From NCBI GenBank assembly GCA_015272325.1, contig JACYLU010000016.1:124001-188000 (forward strand): 64,000 nucleotides of DNA. Direction: 5' to 3'. This document shows positions 63,350 through 64,000 of this stretch, in pieces. How positions within the stretch are numbered: position 1 is the first letter of the stretch; each line of letters opens with the position of its first letter. The DNA is from Synechococcales cyanobacterium C42_A2020_086 (GTDB taxonomy: Bacteria; Cyanobacteriota; Cyanobacteriia; Elainellales; Elainellaceae). Under the pieces are notes generated by a model. That model was given only the letters and a program-made list of their open reading frames with translations. It made no database searches and was not told where the DNA came from. Made by a program: the position numbers and the translations under genes.

Positions 63350-64000
63350 ATGAACTTAACTTGGTTGGACAGCAACTCCTGGCTGATCGAGATGGGAGGG
63401 CAGCGCGTTCTGCTCGATCCTTGGCTTGTAGGTCCTCTGGTATTTGGCAACTTACCCTGGCTATTTAAGGGAGATCGTCCGATGGCTCGCACCATTCCTG
63501 ATGCCATTGATGTCATTTTGCTGTCCCAAGGATTAGAGGATCATGCCCACCCCCCGACGCTGCGCCAGCTTGATCACGCTATTCCGGTGGTGGGTTCTGC
63601 GAATGCCGCTAAAGTCGTGCAAAAACTGGGCTACACACAGGTAACGGCACTAGCCCACCATCAGAGCACCACGATAGGAGGCTTGAAAATTCAGGCGGTT
63701 CCGGGGTCACCGATTGGACCCACCCTAGTGGAAAACGGCTACCTGCTTACCGATCTCAGCGAAGGCACCACACTCTACTACGAACCTCACGGCTACCACT
63801 CCCCCACGTTGCAGTCTGTGGCTCCGGTTGATGTCGTGATTGCGCCCATCATCGACCTGGAAATTCCTCTTCTAGGTCCGATTATTAAGGGCAGCCAAAG
63901 CGCCCTGCAGGTGGCTGAATGGCTGCGACCCCAGGTGCTCGTCCCGACGGCAGCCGGTGGTGATGTCAGCTTTGAAGGCTTGCTGATGTCAGTATTGCGA
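63350..64000 (+). CDS. MBL-fold metallo-hydrolase-like protein (truncated by window end)
   Basis: The frame is open to the last base, at least 217 codons, with no stop. The N-terminus MNLTWLDSNSWLIEMGGQRVLLDPWLVG and later VILLSQGLEDHAHPPTLRQL, IQAVPGSPIGP and YYEPHGYHSP follow the UlaG-like/beta-lactamase-superfamily pattern. The usual SHxHxDH metal motif reads SQGLEDH, so the first two histidines are Gln and Leu while Asp-His remains. Related cyanobacterial and plastid proteins, as I recall them, carry a similar Q-L-DH-H version, so this may be a family trait. ATG 63338 is an alternative start. Divergent from the glutamine-synthetase-like gene. Confidence 0.8.
   Translation, partial: MNLTWLDSNSWLIEMGGQRVLLDPWLVGPLVFGNLPWLFKGDRPMARTIPDAIDVILLSQGLEDHAHPPTLRQLDHAIPVVGSANAAKVVQKLGYTQVTALAHHQSTTIGGLKIQAVPGSPIGPTLVENGYLLTDLSEGTTLYYEPHGYHSPTLQSVAPVDVVIAPIIDLEIPLLGPIIKGSQSALQVAEWLRPQVLVPTAAGGDVSFEGLLMSVLR

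Overview
The window is chromosomal DNA from a cyanobacterium, probably a filamentous, Leptolyngbya/Oscillatoria-like one. Evidence is the gene content (ycf51, a BicA-type bicarbonate transporter, a cyanoexosortase pair, an Anabaena-type sensory rhodopsin, a CnfR/PatB regulator, an RppA/RppB pair, malto-oligosyltrehalose synthase) and at least five copies of the cyanobacterial HIP1 octamer GCGATCGC (8833, 9161, 13676, 41166, 50278). Genes are on both strands in short operons. I see one tRNA and no rRNA, CRISPR array, prophage or intact insertion sequence.

Layout. 0.26-2.75 kb: copper-type P1B ATPase (-). 2.97-8.25 kb: export and surface operon (+) of exosortase, exosortase-associated protein, Wza-like outer-membrane exporter and Wzc-like chain-length/autokinase protein. 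8.3-9.7 kb: TVP38/TMEM64 membrane protein and YHS-domain lipoprotein (-). 10.4-12.0 kb: leuA (+). 12.2-17.98 kb: phosphate region (-) with phoX, an OmpR-family response regulator, a proline-rich TonB-like protein and pstS. Both phoX and pstS are preceded by a three-repeat Pho box with 11-bp spacing. 18-20.4 kb: Nudix hydrolase (+) and cnfR/patB (-). 21-30 kb (+): small membrane protein, treY, sensory rhodopsin, rhomboid protease, NOX/ferric-reductase-like flavocytochrome, a 54-aa membrane peptide and a Kef-type antiporter fused to universal-stress domains. 30.9-39 kb: rppAB, MscS channel, YihY/BrkB protein, a membrane protein with kinase-like motifs, SLH-domain protein and DUF3611 protein. 39.2-44.5 kb (-): AMIN protein, second YihY/BrkB protein, GAF histidine kinase and a small conserved protein. 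44.9-56.9 kb: mostly housekeeping (tmk-holB, CYTH, upp, sufU, ycf51, GldA-like dehydrogenase, aminotransferase, YjbQ, glycosyltransferase) and several unassigned proteins. 57.3 kb: tRNA-Val(UAC). 59.2-60.9 kb: bicA (-). 61.8-63.1 kb: FluG/NodGS-type glutamine-synthetase-like gene (-). The right edge holds the start of an MBL-fold gene.

The clearest functional theme is phosphate starvation (PhoX, PstS, two Pho boxes). Others are polysaccharide export with exosortase sorting, light and stress sensing (rhodopsin, two-component systems, mechanosensitive channel, antiporter), and inorganic-carbon uptake.

The least expected observations are: (1) many short two-copy tandem duplications (10-26 bp, unrelated in sequence) in intergenic DNA and at gene ends, one of which shifts the frame of the DUF3611 C-terminus; (2) two minus-strand loci 4.5 kb apart sharing a 16-nt motif placed 4-5 nt before an intrinsic terminator, a candidate small-RNA or leader family; (3) an Anabaena-sensory-rhodopsin orthologue without its transducer gene beside it; (4) a 40-bp, 39/40-identical stray fragment of the nearby brkB gene in inverted orientation.
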